From Geosiphon pyriformis (Eukaryota; Glomeromycota; Glomeromycetes; Archaeosporales; Geosiphonaceae), in assembly GCA_016748015.1 (NCBI GenBank), contig JAAOMT010000710.1, positions 413,885-477,884 on the forward strand: a stretch of DNA of 64,000 bases. The letters run 5' to 3'. The notes beneath the pieces were generated by a model. The model did no database searches. It was given only the letters and a program-made list of their open reading frames with translations, and was not told where the DNA came from. The position numbers were made by a program, and so were the translations under genes. Positions 29,751-41,714 of the stretch are shown here, one piece after another; position 1 is the stretch's first letter, and each line of letters starts with the position of its first letter.

Positions 29751-31160
29751 ATGAATGAACTAGCAATCAACACCTCAGAACCAACCAGAAAGAAGAAGAA
29801 AGCCAAGGTTGATTTTATTCTAGACCCCAACAAAGCCTCAACTTCTGCTGCTGATAACAATGAGCCACCAAAGGCTAAAGTTTTTAAGAATCTTCCAAAG
29901 TTGGAACCTCCAGAAATTGTACAAAAATCTGGACTCTATTCTATTGTCAAAGATCTCATAGAAACCCCAGCACATATTACTTTTGGCCAGTTAATGACCC
30001 ACCCACAGTTTAGAAAGGATCTTCGCAAATCCTTGATTCCAAAGAAGAAGACACCAAAAACCAACAAGCACCCTCACCAAGTTGGACTTGCTGACAACAG
30101 CAATGTTACTCCTCTGATTTGTAAAGCCCAAGTGGCTGAATATTTCATTGACTTAATTCTGAATAGTGGATTATCTGTTAGTGTTAATGCCAAACACTTT
30201 TTGGAAGCAATTGGTAGAAAGATTGATAAACCTTCCACCAGACCAATGACCAACATATATGGTGACAAAAAGAAAGGACTGAGTATTGCCAAAGCTGTTC
30301 CTGTCTGCATCAATGGAATTAGCATTGAAACTGACATGAAAGTTTCTAAAGCCAAGGAATACACTATTATTGTTGGCAATAAATGGCTCAAGAAAGCAAA
30401 AACTTTGCTTGATTATGAACTTTGTGAATTAACTATCAGATGTGGTGAGAAACTCATTGTGGTTAAGTGTCACTATTGGACAACTCCCCCAGTACCCAAA
30501 CAAAACCAAGAAGAAGAACAATCAGATGAATCAGATGATGAAGAAAGTGATAAAGAAGAAGAACAAAAAGAGCAAGAAGAAACTGCTGAACTCACCTATA
30601 CCATTTTTATCAGCAATGGCAAACCACTGGACAATGTTAAAGCAGACAAAGAAGGAATCATTGTGAATGGCAAGCTGATCTGCTGGCCTTATTATGATAT
30701 CCTTAGAAGAACCTTTGAAAGAAAACCTGGCAAGAAAGCCAAATACAGTTTTTGGTGGCATGGTCCTTGTGCCCGGTGTTGGTGCAACAAACCCTTGTAT
30801 TCTCCAAGCGATAAATGCAAATCATGTCTGATCTATTACAAAGATTGGGAACCAATCAGTTTGATACCCAGAGAAGAATTGAAAGTAGTACAGAAGTCTT
30901 TTGAGAATGAACCACCTGAGATCCAATCACTGGTTGTGGAACAAAAAGAACTCTCCCCAGAAGAAAGAAAAATAGACATTGAAAATTTGCTGGCTAGAAA
31001 TAGCCCAGTTATCTCCAAAAAAGGTGATACCCCTGGACATACTCATGTGATACAACACACCATTACCACCAGAGAAACTCGACCCATCCATTTGAAGCTT
31101 TATCAATCCAATCAGTGCAATGATGAGTTTATCAAGAAAGAGATAAACTGGATAAAAAAA
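29751..31160 (+). pseudogene. Protease and Cys-rich linker of Pol (element C)
   Basis: Open frame. Residues 125-160 read VAEYFIDLILNSGLSVSV, a retropepsin site with Asn for the catalytic Asp; E keeps Asp but changes the Gly to Arg. Later come IVGNKWLKKAKTLLDYE, an acidic stretch of Glu, Asp and Ser near 30505-30585, and a Cys-rich piece CARCWCNK...DKCKSC near 30768-30830. No dUTPase motif is found between protease and RT. Continuous with RT. Confidence 0.8.
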
Positions 31161-31967
31161 CTTGGATTTATACAAAAAATCAAAAGTAAATGGGCTTTCC
31201 CAGTTGTAGTGATATTCAAGAAAGGTGGAACACTACGCTTCTGTGTTGACTACCACCAATTAAATGCCATCACTAAAAGAGACATGTATCCACTTTCCAA
31301 GATTGATGCAATGTTAGATCAATTCAAAGATGCTGTTTTCTTCTCAACCATTGACTTAACTGCTGGATTCTGACAAGTAAAGATGGATTCAAAAAGCAGA
31401 AAGAAAACTGCCTTCATTATCAAGTATGGCACCTATGAATTTACAGTCATGCCTTTTGGTCTCACCAACACCCCTCTCATCTTTCAATGCTTAATGGATA
31501 AAGTATTTGAATCAGTCAAGGAAAACTTTGTTCTAGTCTATTTGGACGATATAATGGTATACTCAAAAATCTGGGATAAACACCTGGAACATTTGCAAAA
31601 GGTTTTTAACCTTCTTAGAAATGCTGGCCTCAAGATCAACCCAATTAAATCTTTCTTTGAAAGACAATCCACCCAGTTCCTTGGTTATTTTATTACAAAA
31701 GATAGAATCTTTCCTGACCCAGCCAAAGTTGAAAAAGTCCAAAACATCAAACAACCAATAAATATTCATGAACTATGCTCTTTTCTTGGTTTGGTCTTTT
31801 ATTATCACAAATTTGTCAAGGATTTCTCCAAAATTGCCTCTTCTCTCAATCAGCTACTCAGGAAAAATGTCAATTACCATTGGAGAACACATCAGCAAAA
31901 AGCCTTTGAAACTTTAAAAGAAAAACTGGTTATAGAACCCATTCTCAAGCAACCTGATCTAAATTGA
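31161..31967 (+). pseudogene. Reverse transcriptase (element C)
   Basis: KWAFPVVVIFKKGGTLRFCV, DMYPLSKIDAMLDQF, FFSTIDLTAGF, then a TGA where Trp or Arg is expected (31371), MPFGLTNTPLIFQCLMD, the intact LVYLDDIMVYS near 31535-31565, and FLGYFITKDRIFPDP. Open again 31383-31967. Catalytic aspartates are kept. Confidence 0.92.
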
Positions 31968-32330
31968 CCCTTTATCCTCCATACTGATGCATCTGGCTTT
32001 GGACTTGGTGCTGTTCTTTTCCAGAAAGATGAAGATGGCAAAGAACATGCCATAGCCTATGCCAGTAGAACTCTTTCCCCAGCAGAACAGAACTATTCAG
32101 TTACTGAACAAGAATGCTTAGCAGTAGTATGGTCTACCAGTTACTAAAGTAAGTATCTTCTTGGTAGTAACAGATCACCAAGCTTTGGTTTGGCTGCACA
32201 ACAAAAAGAGGCTAGAACACAAATGGATAACTCATTGGATACTTTACTTGGATGAATTTGACTATGATATTTAACATCGCAAAAGAGCTAATCATCAAAA
32301 TGCCAATGCTCTCTCCAGACTTACCATCTA
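31968..32330 (+). pseudogene. RNase H (element C)
   Basis: After a TGA it reads [15 protein letters not shown] (first Asp kept), [18 protein letters not shown] and [10 protein letters not shown] (Glu kept), then loses frame near 32145. The third acid, usual TDH, falls at CAGATCACCAAG near 32169 in another frame. A remnant of the last part is near 32240-32310. Confidence 0.8.
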
Positions 32331-33714
32331 GTGACAGAACAATCTTCTCAAACCAAACCAACTTAATTATTAGTAATTTCCCCTTTTTGACAAACACAAT
32401 AATGGACTTGAACAACTACTCTGCCTTAATGAAATTTTTGGGTAAAGGACAATACCCACTGAAATACACACAACAACAAAGAAAACATTTGCGCAAACAA
32501 TCAAATTTCTATTTGATTCACCAGAACCAACTTTATAAAAGAAATAGAAAAGATCCTAACTGCTCCCAGAGAGTCATCAGATTTGAAAAAAGAGAAATTG
32601 TGATCTATAATATGCACACTAATCCATTAGCTAGACACTTTGGAAAAACAAAAACAATTCAAAAAACTCTAGCTTATTATTATTGGCCTACCTTGGGAAA
32701 AGACATTGCTAAATACATCAAAACCTGTGATATCTGCCAAAGAAGAGGAAAACCCAATCACAAAGAAGATATTTATCCAATCTCTGTTGGTCAACCCTTT
32801 AACAGAATTGGTATAGATGTTATTGGACCTTTAACAATAACTCCTGATGACAACAGATACATTATCACAGCTACTGACTATCTTACAAAGTGGGTAAAAG
32901 CAAGAGCCACTCCAGACCAAACAGCAGTCTTAATAGCCAATTTCATTTATGAAGATATCATTTGTTGCTATGGCTGTCTCAAAGAACTTTTATTTGACAG
33001 AGAAAGAGCTTTTCTCAGTACACTTGTTAAAGAATTTTGTAGAAAAATGGGAATACGTCACAAATTTTTCTCTTCTTATCATCCCCAAACAAATGGCCTA
33101 GTAGAACATTTCAATAGAATACTATGTGAAACCCTAGCCAAAACCAGTGAAGAAACAAACTTATGGGACAAAGTACTGCCTTCAGCTTTGTTTGCTTATA
33201 GAACTGTGAATTATGATATAACAAGTTATGAACCCTTTTATCTACTCTATGGACGAATGGCAACTCTACCAATAGAAACTAACATTGAGACAATACCCTT
33301 TGAAGAAAAACAATAGAGAATTACAAAGACATTTTGCAAAGAAGACTTGGTACTATTCTTGACTCATTAGTAGAAGCACAGATAATTGCCTTTAAAAAAA
33401 TAAAACAATTCCAAGAGAAGCTTAAGAAAAAGAAAACATATAAAACATTTTCCTTAAGTGTTGGTGACTTAGTTTTAGAATACCGTTCAGACAGAGACAA
33501 TGTCTATGGTGATAAATTCTCTAGCCAGTGGAAAGGACCTTTTATAGTCAACAAAGTTTTGAACAATGGTTCTTATATCTTACAAGATCAATATGAAACA
33601 ATCTTCAATGATTGCCCTGTTCATGGCACACGACTCAAGAAATATTACAAACAATCTGATTGGTTATCTGTTGTGGTAATACCAACCCAAATGATCAACA
33701 AAAATCAGATATAA
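32331..33714 (+). pseudogene. Integrase (element C)
   Basis: Open 32252-33316 and 33334-33714, joined by a stop and shift at 33314. HHCC: NMHTNPLARHFGKTKT and TCDICQRRG. Core: GIDVIGPL (Asp), LLFDRERAFLS (Asp) and GLVEHFNRIL (Glu), so the D,D,E triad is complete. C-terminal part: WKGPFIVNKVLNNGSYILQD and HGTRLKKYY. No chromodomain is seen. The best-kept integrase in the window. Confidence 0.9.
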
Positions 33715-33755
33715 ATAAATGCATTATTCCCAAAACAGAGGTATTTTCAATTGAC

Positions 33756-34412
33756 ATGAACAATTATTTCCTAGATCAAAACATTTAAAACACTTTCTAC
33801 ACTCTCCATGAGTACTGGATCAAAAATTATCCAAATGCTACTCTGACTATTGGAAAACAAACCACCATAACTGATAATAGTGGAACACATACTGTTATTA
33901 GACCAAAGAAAACCACTACCAGAAGAGAAAGAATTGGTAGCAAAATGGATAAGTATTTGCTGGAAAGCATAACAGCAGCAATACTTACACCTTCCATGAC
34001 AATTGAAAAAACGATTAAGGAAATCTTGCCCATAGACAAAAACTTGTCATATGGAAGACAATTAGAACTCTATGGTCATCTTAGTGAAATCATAGAAGAA
34101 ATGAAGCTCATGAAGAAAACAACTTCAAAGATACAAGTGGAAATTTTGGACATTATATATTTAGATATCCCAAGAGTGTTGACTATTGCAAGAAGAGCCA
34201 AAACTCTTATACAAAGATTTGGTCTCTTGAATACAAAGCTTATTTTGCCTCAAGTACTATACATTTTATTCACAAAAAACTTCAACAAACTAGTTAGTTT
34301 TGAGTTAGACAAAACCCTTCAATTAGAATACTCTATAAATAGCTTGATTTCGCCGGAGCTCAATCTCTTTGGAGAGGATGATATTACAGTTGAAACCTAT
34401 AATTTTTATTAG
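33756..34412 (+). pseudogene. ORF3 after integrase (element C)
   Basis: From ATG at 33756 one frame runs to TAG at 34410 with a single internal TAA (33789-33791), probably CAA originally. The last 30 bases lie inside the 3' LTR, as in element B. It contains TRRERIGSKMDKYL, EIIEEMKLMKKTTSKIQVEI and LNTKLILPQVLYILF, and ends ISPELNLFGEDD. Mostly helical by composition, with no membrane segment. Same position and C-terminal overlap with the LTR as ORF3 of B, with only weak residue similarity. Function unknown. Confidence 0.65.
34369..34381 (+). other. Polypurine tract of element C
   Basis: TTGGAGAGGATGA directly before the 3' LTR. E has the decayed counterpart on the other strand at 43619-43640. 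Confidence 0.65.
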
Positions 34413-35012
34413 TTATCACATGTATTAGCCACTGATGTTATATAATTAGTCACTCTATTTTTAGATAGTGATCATTGATCTAGTCGTTGACCACTTTTAT
34501 TAGCTATATAAGCAATGAGTCTCTTAGCTGTAAAAAATCATCTCTCAGACAAGAATCAAATAAATAAAAATAACAACTTTCATTTCAATCACTCTCTTAT
34601 TGCTAATTTCCCTTTCCCTACCTTCAAGTATCTGAATATTTTAGGATAAAAGATTACTTGTTGGCCTTTTTCTGACATATATAATTGTAGCATTTAAAGA
34701 TTATTTGAATAAACATGACTGAAAAGCACAAGTTAATACCTAATATTGAATTCTAAGAGTGCTGACATGAGGCATAGAATTATACCAGTGGTGATCAATT
34801 GTTGACAGTACGGACTATCCCTCTACCTTCAGATTCCCCAGTTACCTTTAAAAAGAATAGTGACTGAAATATTTTATGAGACTGATCTTGCACATTGAAT
34901 CCATACTCATTCAATTCGCTCTTTAAAGTTGAATTCCCATTTAATTATTTCCATCACCCTACAATCTTGTTCTCCCTTGCTATCTGTTAGCTTGTTACTT
35001 CAACTCATAACA
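34382..35012 (+). repeat. 3' LTR of element C
   Basis: 631 bp, matches 27362-28064 except for fewer tandem units and scattered substitutions, many of them C/T or G/A. Confidence 0.93.
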
Positions 35013-35701
35013 ATACTATCAATACCAGCAAAAAAGCAACAATGTTTATGAAAACCAAAACAAATACCAAGAGCCTCAGCAATCCCAAGTAACTTCACAA
35101 CCCCAGCCAAGAACAAATATAACAAACCATAGACTACAGGAACAGCAGAAACATCATGAGAAATCAAACCACTCTTCTCCATAAAAGCCATGTATTTAGC
35201 CCTAACCAATCAAATTTCAGCACAGTAAGCAACACCCAAATCTTGAACAAAATTAACAATAAAATCTTCTACAGACTTAGCATCATCAAAAATAGACAAG
35301 ACTTCTAGAAACCACTTCTTAAACAAAAAGCTTTTGCTTACAGTAATATACAATACATTATCAGAAGCACACAATGAAAGCATTTGTAAGACCTGAGAAA
35401 AAAAAACCCCCAAACTAGATACAACATACCAATTAGCCAGATACAATGCAAGCAGGTCTTTATGGGCACCAAAGTTGAATAAACACACAAATAAATGATC
35501 AGAACTCTCCACCTCTTTACAGTAAAGACACAAAACACTTGGATAGGCCCTATTATACAAACACTTTTGCACAGCAACTGGCAGGTAATGGTGGAGTGCC
35601 TTCAAAAAATATGAATGTAAATTAGCCATAGACTTACAGGTGAATCCAGTCATTATGTGTGAATTGGAATGCCAAATTAAAGCAGTGTGAATCCAATTCA
35701 T
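35013..35701 (-). pseudogene. C-terminal finger region (LINE F)
   Basis: Open 35701-35210 (163 residues) and 35209-35000. The finger reads CLYCKEVESSDHLFVC (C-X2-C-X7-H-X3-C), intact. The C-terminus GIAEALGICFGFHKHCCFFAG is shared with LINE 1. The tail is cut by element C at 35012. Confidence 0.75.
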
Positions 35702-35899
35702 ATTACCAACTAAGTTTTTGTTAACAACATTAGAACTAGGTCCAACTTCCTAACAGCAGACCTGAAAATCTTATGAACAATATGTTGAATATTACTAAAC
35801 ACCCCCATCTCATCAGTCTTAATGTACTTTTCCTTTATTAAAATAGGAAGCACCAAATTAGAACCAGCAGCCAAACTAGCTAACACATCAGCATGCTTA

Positions 35900-36420
35900 T
35901 TATCCAGAACACCCGAATGTCTCTTAATCTTGCACCAAGAAACATCAAGCCTTTTTTTCTTAATAGAATTAATAATATCATGTCATTCTATTCAGCAATG
36001 ATTGCGAAAGTCTGAAGAGACCAAAGCCAATTCAGCAATACAAGCATCCAAGGCAGTCTAACTGTCCAAATAAACTGCAACAGAACTGTCAAGAGGAACA
36101 CACTCCAAAGCCAGAACAATTGCCTGTAAGTAGAGAATACCAATCCACCAATTCCAATACCAATGCTCAGATCTAAATCAGAGAAATATGCAGCTGCCCC
36201 ACACTTCATCTCATAGAAACCCAAATTTCTCAAAGATCCATTCATGTAAACATTAATAACATCCAGATCAGTGGCAGAAAGACACTGCCTCAGTCTGGAA
36301 ACACCACCCAAACCACAATCATTTAGAGACTGCAAACCAATAACATGTGACTTATCAGAAAGAGGAGATTGAGCCAAAAAGTTTCAAGCCAAACTGAACC
36401 AACAAGAGACAAAGCTCCTC
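35900..36420 (-). pseudogene. RNase H domain (LINE F)
   Basis: Open 36377-35988. Reads VYMNGSLRNLGF with Asn for the first catalytic Asp, then CGAAAYFSDLDLSIGIG; the frame shifts near 36150, where the AELQ and DSQAALD motifs should follow. Confidence 0.7.
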
Positions 36421-36572
36421 AGGTTAAGTCTTTTCCAACAATAAAAGCTTTTTCAATCAAAAATTAAACTCTTTTTGGTGTACAGTTGTTCAACAAAAGT
36501 GATCCCAAATTTTTTGAGTGATTATGAAACATCATAAAACAATAAGCTCCCCAGAATTGTAGACATTAGTAT

Positions 36573-38300
36573 TCAACCAATGAAATGGAATGCAGTAAAA
36601 AAAAAGTTGCTAAGAGACATATCACAATTCAAAAAAATTTTGATAACACTTGCCAAAAAATTATTGACTGGATTAACATGTAGTTTAACCAGATAACATA
36701 AAAGATGGATGAGCAACCAACTTAAAACTTGCAAGTCCAAAGATCTATGATTAAACAAACGACCAAAAATTATACCAGCATTTAAAAAATTTAGCACAGA
36801 AGCCAACTTGAATTTAGATTGCAACTGCTCAAAAGATTTTAAGTCATACAAAAATAAATGGTGAAGAGCTTTATTTGGAAAATTTTTAGGCAGTCCAATC
36901 TTAAGTTATAAATCTTTTCTAATCAACATGTTCCATTTAACACATACATTTTTTGAAACAAAACTGAATTGCATCCTATAACTAATAATGAGCTGTAGCA
37001 TTGCTGACACCAAATAAAAAAATTGTTTGTCTAAAATAGCCTTTCTCAAAACCAAATTGACAAAGAATCTGACATCTGAATGAGCCTTAGCCAGACTAGG
37101 TAAGGACAATCCTTTGGATAACAAGTAGATACCAAGATATCTATAAGACTCTCCTTTATGAGCAACTGAAATTGGCAAACCACTTATTAACAATGAAGCA
37201 TTACTAACTCTCTGGTTGATAGGGATGGCCACAGTCTTCTCATTATTAATAGAAATATTATTTATCTTGAAAAATTCACTAGCAATGTCCAAGATATATT
37301 GAGTAGTAGCCCTACTATTTCCCACCCAAATTGTGTCATCAACAAAAGCACCAGTCACCAGAAACAAAGTCAAACCATTTTGGTTTTCTAGTCTATTAGT
37401 CTTAGCAACAAACTTAGTATTAATCCAGTAGTCACACAAACTTTCTTGTCTCTTAACCTTACACAAAAGGGGATCATAGAAAATTCTCTACAACAAAGAA
37501 AAAAACACCTCACCCTGGTTAAGACTATTATAAACCCAGTACTCATTAGTCAGACCAAAATCAATCATAACATGATCATTGTGAATATTGCCAAAAAACC
37601 TGATAAAATGTTCACACATCTTAATTTAAACCAAGCTATTTTGCAAGTGATACCAATCCATAGAATTATAGGCCTTATGCATATCTTGTAAAACAAGCCA
37701 AAGCTCATTATCTTTTTTCAGAGCATTTTCAACAACTGATCCAATGGCAAAAATAGAGGATTGAGTAATAGTGTCTTTTAGTACAGAAAAATTATCTCCA
37801 TGAAGAACATCAAACATACTGCATGTCAACAAAATTTTATCAGACAGTATCTTAGAGAGAATTTTATGAGCAGTCTTAATCAAAACAATTGGCTTAGTAT
37901 TAGTCAAAACACCTTCCTACTCATAAAATTTAGAAATTATAAACCAAGCTTCCTTTTAAAGATAAGATACAGACTCATGCACCAAACAGAGATTCAATAA
38001 AATCAAGAGTAAACTGAGCACAGAGCTATTGCAATGTTTCCAAAGTTCATTTGTAATACCAGACAAATCAGCAGCCTTATTATCTGGCAGATTTTTGACC
38101 ACATGCAACAACTCATCATAACCAATGGCATTCATAACTCCAGAAAAAGCATTATTGTTAACATAATCCAATAGCAGATATTGATACTGCCACAATTTAG
38201 GAACATTCCTTAGCACAACTTTTTTTTTTGTCTAGTCCTCCATAATTTTGTCAATCTTCCCTTTAACTTCAGCTGAGTCCAAATTTAAATCACTGTCAGA
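36573..38300 (-). pseudogene. Reverse transcriptase (LINE F)
   Basis: Pieces 38216-37956, 37907-37626, 37466-36906 and 36851-36573. Reads NLPDNKAADLSGITNELWKH, TKPIVLIKTAHKILSKIL, LQDMHKAYNSMDWYH, GAFVDDTIWVG at about 37353-37330 (intact Asp pair), YRYLGIYLLSKGLSLPSLAK and LRKAILDKQFFYLV. The palm piece is uninterrupted for 186 residues. It is among the better-kept RTs here. Confidence 0.88.
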
Positions 38301-39640
38301 AACTAGATAATCCAATACCATCTTGTGAAAAGGGCATTTCAATACACTATAAATTGTATAGTCTTTGTTAACCACAAAGCTCTCCATTCTTTTTTCAATA
38401 GCTGACCTAATGTTTGATTCTTCAGCTCACAATAATTCAGCAAGCTTAGAGACACAATAAGATTTCTTTGCATTACAGAAAGCAGAATGAATGCAATTTA
38501 AATTCACACCAGAGCTTACAAAATCTCCAACAATAAAAGCTTTGTCATTATCAAGAAAAACCCAGCACTCCAAAAGAGAAACAAATCAGCCAAGATTCAC
38601 TTCACAAGAAGTCTTAACAATCTTCAAAACTAAAATTTCCAGTCTATAAAATTTCAAAGACTCTTTGGTAAAAACTTTATTGTAATCTTTAAACCATTTT
38701 TTTTTGAAAGTTTTATTGACCAAAAAAGCCATCACTTTGTGAACAATATCTCACATAGTATTTAGATCCAAAAGCCTCTCAGCTAAAACAAACTTATCTG
38801 TGAACATAACAATATTGGCTGCTGTAGCATTTTTGAACTCACACCATTTCATCTTATCAGTATGCTTGATGTCAAATTTTCAACAATTCTTATTAGCCTG
38901 CTTGTGTAGTAAGTTTAGTTGCATATCCAGCAAACCACCCAAACTCATGGAAACATAAACAATATTGTGATCAGTATTAAAATAATCTCCAATATTGGCA
39001 ATGAACAACCACAGTATTAACCAGATTTGAGAAAACAAACAAATAATCAATTGTTTTAGCAATACTCTGAGAATTGCACCAAGTCAGCACTTTTACAAAA
39101 GAGCTCTCACTTAAAGAATTAACCAAATTCAGATCAAGGCACTTTTTAAAACTGGCACATTTGTGAGATCTATCCTCATTGAAATCACCTCCCAGAGATG
39201 ACAAAAAAGGACTTATTCACAGTCTTTGCAATTATAGAGTTAATATTATTTGTCTAAGAGAAACATACTATCATAAATGCTCCAGCATAAAGTTTTAAAA
39301 TTGACACAGAAAGTTTATTCTTAAAAAGTAACCTGATAGAGAGAAGCTGGCCAAAAACATCAATTATCTTACACACATGTCTTGCCAAAGAATTGTTCAT
39401 GATAATTGTGACACCAGAATCCAAATGACCAAAGCCCAAACCAGAAGTAAAAACCCAAATACCATCAAACTTATTTATGATCTATGGGTAAATTCTATTC
39501 CTCAACTTAGTCTCAGTAACAATAGAAATTAAATTGTTCATCTTGTTATACCAATGAATTATATCATCCTGTTTCACAGGATTGTTCATACTTTTAATAT
39601 TGCATGTGGCAATTTTCCAAACCAGATCACTTATTAAGGA
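38301..39640 (-). pseudogene. Endonuclease domain and linker (LINE F)
   Basis: N-terminal part near 39620-39500: KIATCNIKSMNN and VTETKLR (catalytic Asn and Glu). Then GLGFGHLDSGVTIIMN (39430 on), LGGDFNEDRSHKCASFKK (39198-39140, Asp-Asn pair), VLTWCNSQSIAKTIDYLF and the terminal TDHNIVYVSM. This is the apurinic-endonuclease-like fold. The linker to RT (38900-38300) is broken by stops. A frame change lies near 39250. Confidence 0.8.
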
Positions 39641-41575
39641 ATAATGGAAGCTGACAAACCCAAGTCAGAGCACAAACAATTCAATCTTTCCAAAACTGAA
39701 TTAATCAACACATCTAATGACATCATTTTAGACTCCAAGCTACCCACTTTGGTGGTCAAAATCTTGGAACTACTAGAGCTGAAACCAAACACATCAAAAT
39801 TAACACCAGTAAGAGGAGGAACAGGTGGCATGAACACATTATCCACAGCCATATCCAAATTTAAACCCAAATTCAAAGGTGCAGAAGCAATAGAAGAGGA
39901 AATAAGAGATGAAGACACCAAAGGTACCAACCCAACGAGGCTCAACTTTTTTAAGATACCAGAAATTTGGTCTGACAGGAGCTCTACAGAATGTTTCAAA
40001 GAAGCCAAACAGTCATATAAGCCAGAATTATCAAGAGAAATAAAAACTGCAAAAGAGATCCCACTACCAGAAGACAAATCAGTACCAAAAGAAAATGAAA
40101 AAACCACATGTAAAGAAAAGCCACTAACAACTTGGGCCCAAGTTCTACCATCAAAAGAGACTGGGCAGGCAATCAGAGTCTGCTTTTTCTTATATATACT
40201 GGCTAAATAGATCTGATCTTGAGAAGATACCATCTACCTACCACAAACTCCAGAATTTTCACCAACTGAACACACATTAGAAATATGACCAAATAGTTTA
40301 TACTTGGAACAACAAGTCAAAGAAAGACCAGCCTAGCACAAATTCACACTTCTAAACACAGAAACAGAATCAATAACAGCCAATTTGAATGCTTTATCAG
40401 CAAAACACACTATTGTACATTTGTTACACACATATAAGCTGAGATTATGGCCAATAAAACAAGTTTTCCTACCATATGATTTCATCAAACCAGAAAAATC
40501 ATGTGTCGTAGTTCCAACTAAAAGAGTATAAAGTAAAGCCTGATGCTAATTTTTGGATACTCATATTTGTTTATTACCAATAACTTTTGTCACATGAACA
40601 GAATCTTTTTCCATAAAAACAAATCATCTAGCTGCAACCAAATCAGCTATCTTAGATAACTCATATTCTACCAAAGTTTTTTGTCATAAACCAATCAATT
40701 GTATCTTGATTGATACAATCTTCTTAAACTTAGAAAAAACAGATTCCATAACCAATTTGGAAAGATTGACTAAGATCTCTTTGACAATTACTTCTCAATC
40801 TGATTGGCTGTTTACCTTTCTGAGACTATTATTAACAAGAATTTTTCACAGACTGCCAATTCCTTTGCCTTATTTAGACTAAATTCAGATATAAATAATG
40901 ACCTAATAATTCCAGAAAATTTTGAGGGAGTAAAGACCCTTCCAAAACCATTAATTTGATAAAAAATTTTTCTAATTGCAATTAACTTAGCACTATTTGT
41001 TTTTTCAGACACAGTAAACAACTCAACATTCAAAGTGAACAATTTGATTGGTTCAAAGCTATGTTTTTTCAGAATACATAACTCAGCAAATAGAAGTTGA
41101 TTGGATCCAACAAACTTAGACACTAGGAGCACCAACTTAGTATTGTTGTCACTTATATGTTTGAATAAAGGCTGTTTTGGTGGGTTGCCTAACACATATG
41201 TCTGTATGTGAGTCTTTCTTAGTGTTGCTTCATCCATATTATTGTCCTCACCAAATTCTGTGTAACTGGTTTCTTTAATAACCATGTTTTCCATATTTTT
41301 GACATTCGAGAGATTGCTTACACTGCTAGAAACACTGCCAACTTTGCTTTCCCAGGACACCACAGGTTTAATACTAGTATTATCAATATCTACCAAGCTC
41401 AGAAAACCAGCAGATAAATCAATTACATCACTGGCTACAGACATTTTCAGCTTTTTAAACGATAGACCATGAGAGTACACACTATTCACACAAGTTTTTT
41501 TCTGCCACTAGACTGAATTCCCAATCCAGCTGAACCAGCACCAGAATTATCAGTAGAAGCGCTTACTAGATCCAT
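39634..41575 (-). pseudogene. ORF1 nucleic-acid-binding protein (LINE F)
   Basis: Start ATG at 41575 reads MDLVSASTDNSGAGSAG; a one-base loss in an A run near 41505 shifts into the open piece 41489-40812. A stretch near 40800-40640 (EILVNLSKLVMESVFSKFKK, IVSIKIQLIGL, LVEYELSKIADLV) looks like an RRM fold. A zinc knuckle near 40330-40285 reads CSKYKLFGHISNVC; the second Cys is Tyr. The C-terminal 40233-39634 is open and Ser-rich. ORF1 proteins of this type coat the element RNA. Confidence 0.8.
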
Positions 41576-41714
41576 AGCAACAAAAAAAGGAATGTTAAAA
41601 GAAATAATTAGAAAAGAAACAAGGAAAAAGAAAAAAAGACTAATTAAAACTTCAATAAAATTTTGCTCTCATCGTGGTCAAAAGATTGATAAAAGAAAAA
41701 AAGTTTTATTATTA

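Larger units (their letters stand above)
27362..35012 (+). mobile_element. Ty3/gypsy element C (family 2), best preserved
   Basis: Two LTRs (27362-28064, 34382-35012) flanked by a perfect 4-bp duplication ATAC (27358-27361 and 35013-35016). Gene order: gag, protease with Cys-rich linker, RT, RNase H, integrase, ORF3. Pol has only a few lesions: TGA at 31371, TGA near 31965, a scrambled or frameshifted stretch at 32140-32250, and a stop at 33314. The integrase triad and RT YLDD are intact; the protease Asp is not. No dUTPase. Confidence 0.95.
27187..41700 (-). mobile_element. LINE F, near full length, carrying gypsy C
   Basis: 5' end near 41700, ORF1 41575-39634, ORF2 from about 39630 leftward, 3' UTR split by element C, and a (TTA)n tract at the 3' end (plus strand 27186-27212). 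Without C it is about 6.9 kb. Both sides are the same gypsy relic, whose integrase alignment stops at 27186 and resumes near 41715. The repeated TATTATTA at the junctions hides the exact target duplication. Confidence 0.88.

Noticed and set aside
30074-30391. 105-residue minus-strand ORF with hydrophobic stretches
   Set aside because: Shadow of the element C protease region on the other strand.
39644-40210. 188-residue plus-strand ORF
   Set aside because: Exact antisense shadow of the LINE F ORF1 C-terminus, which has the conserved protein features.
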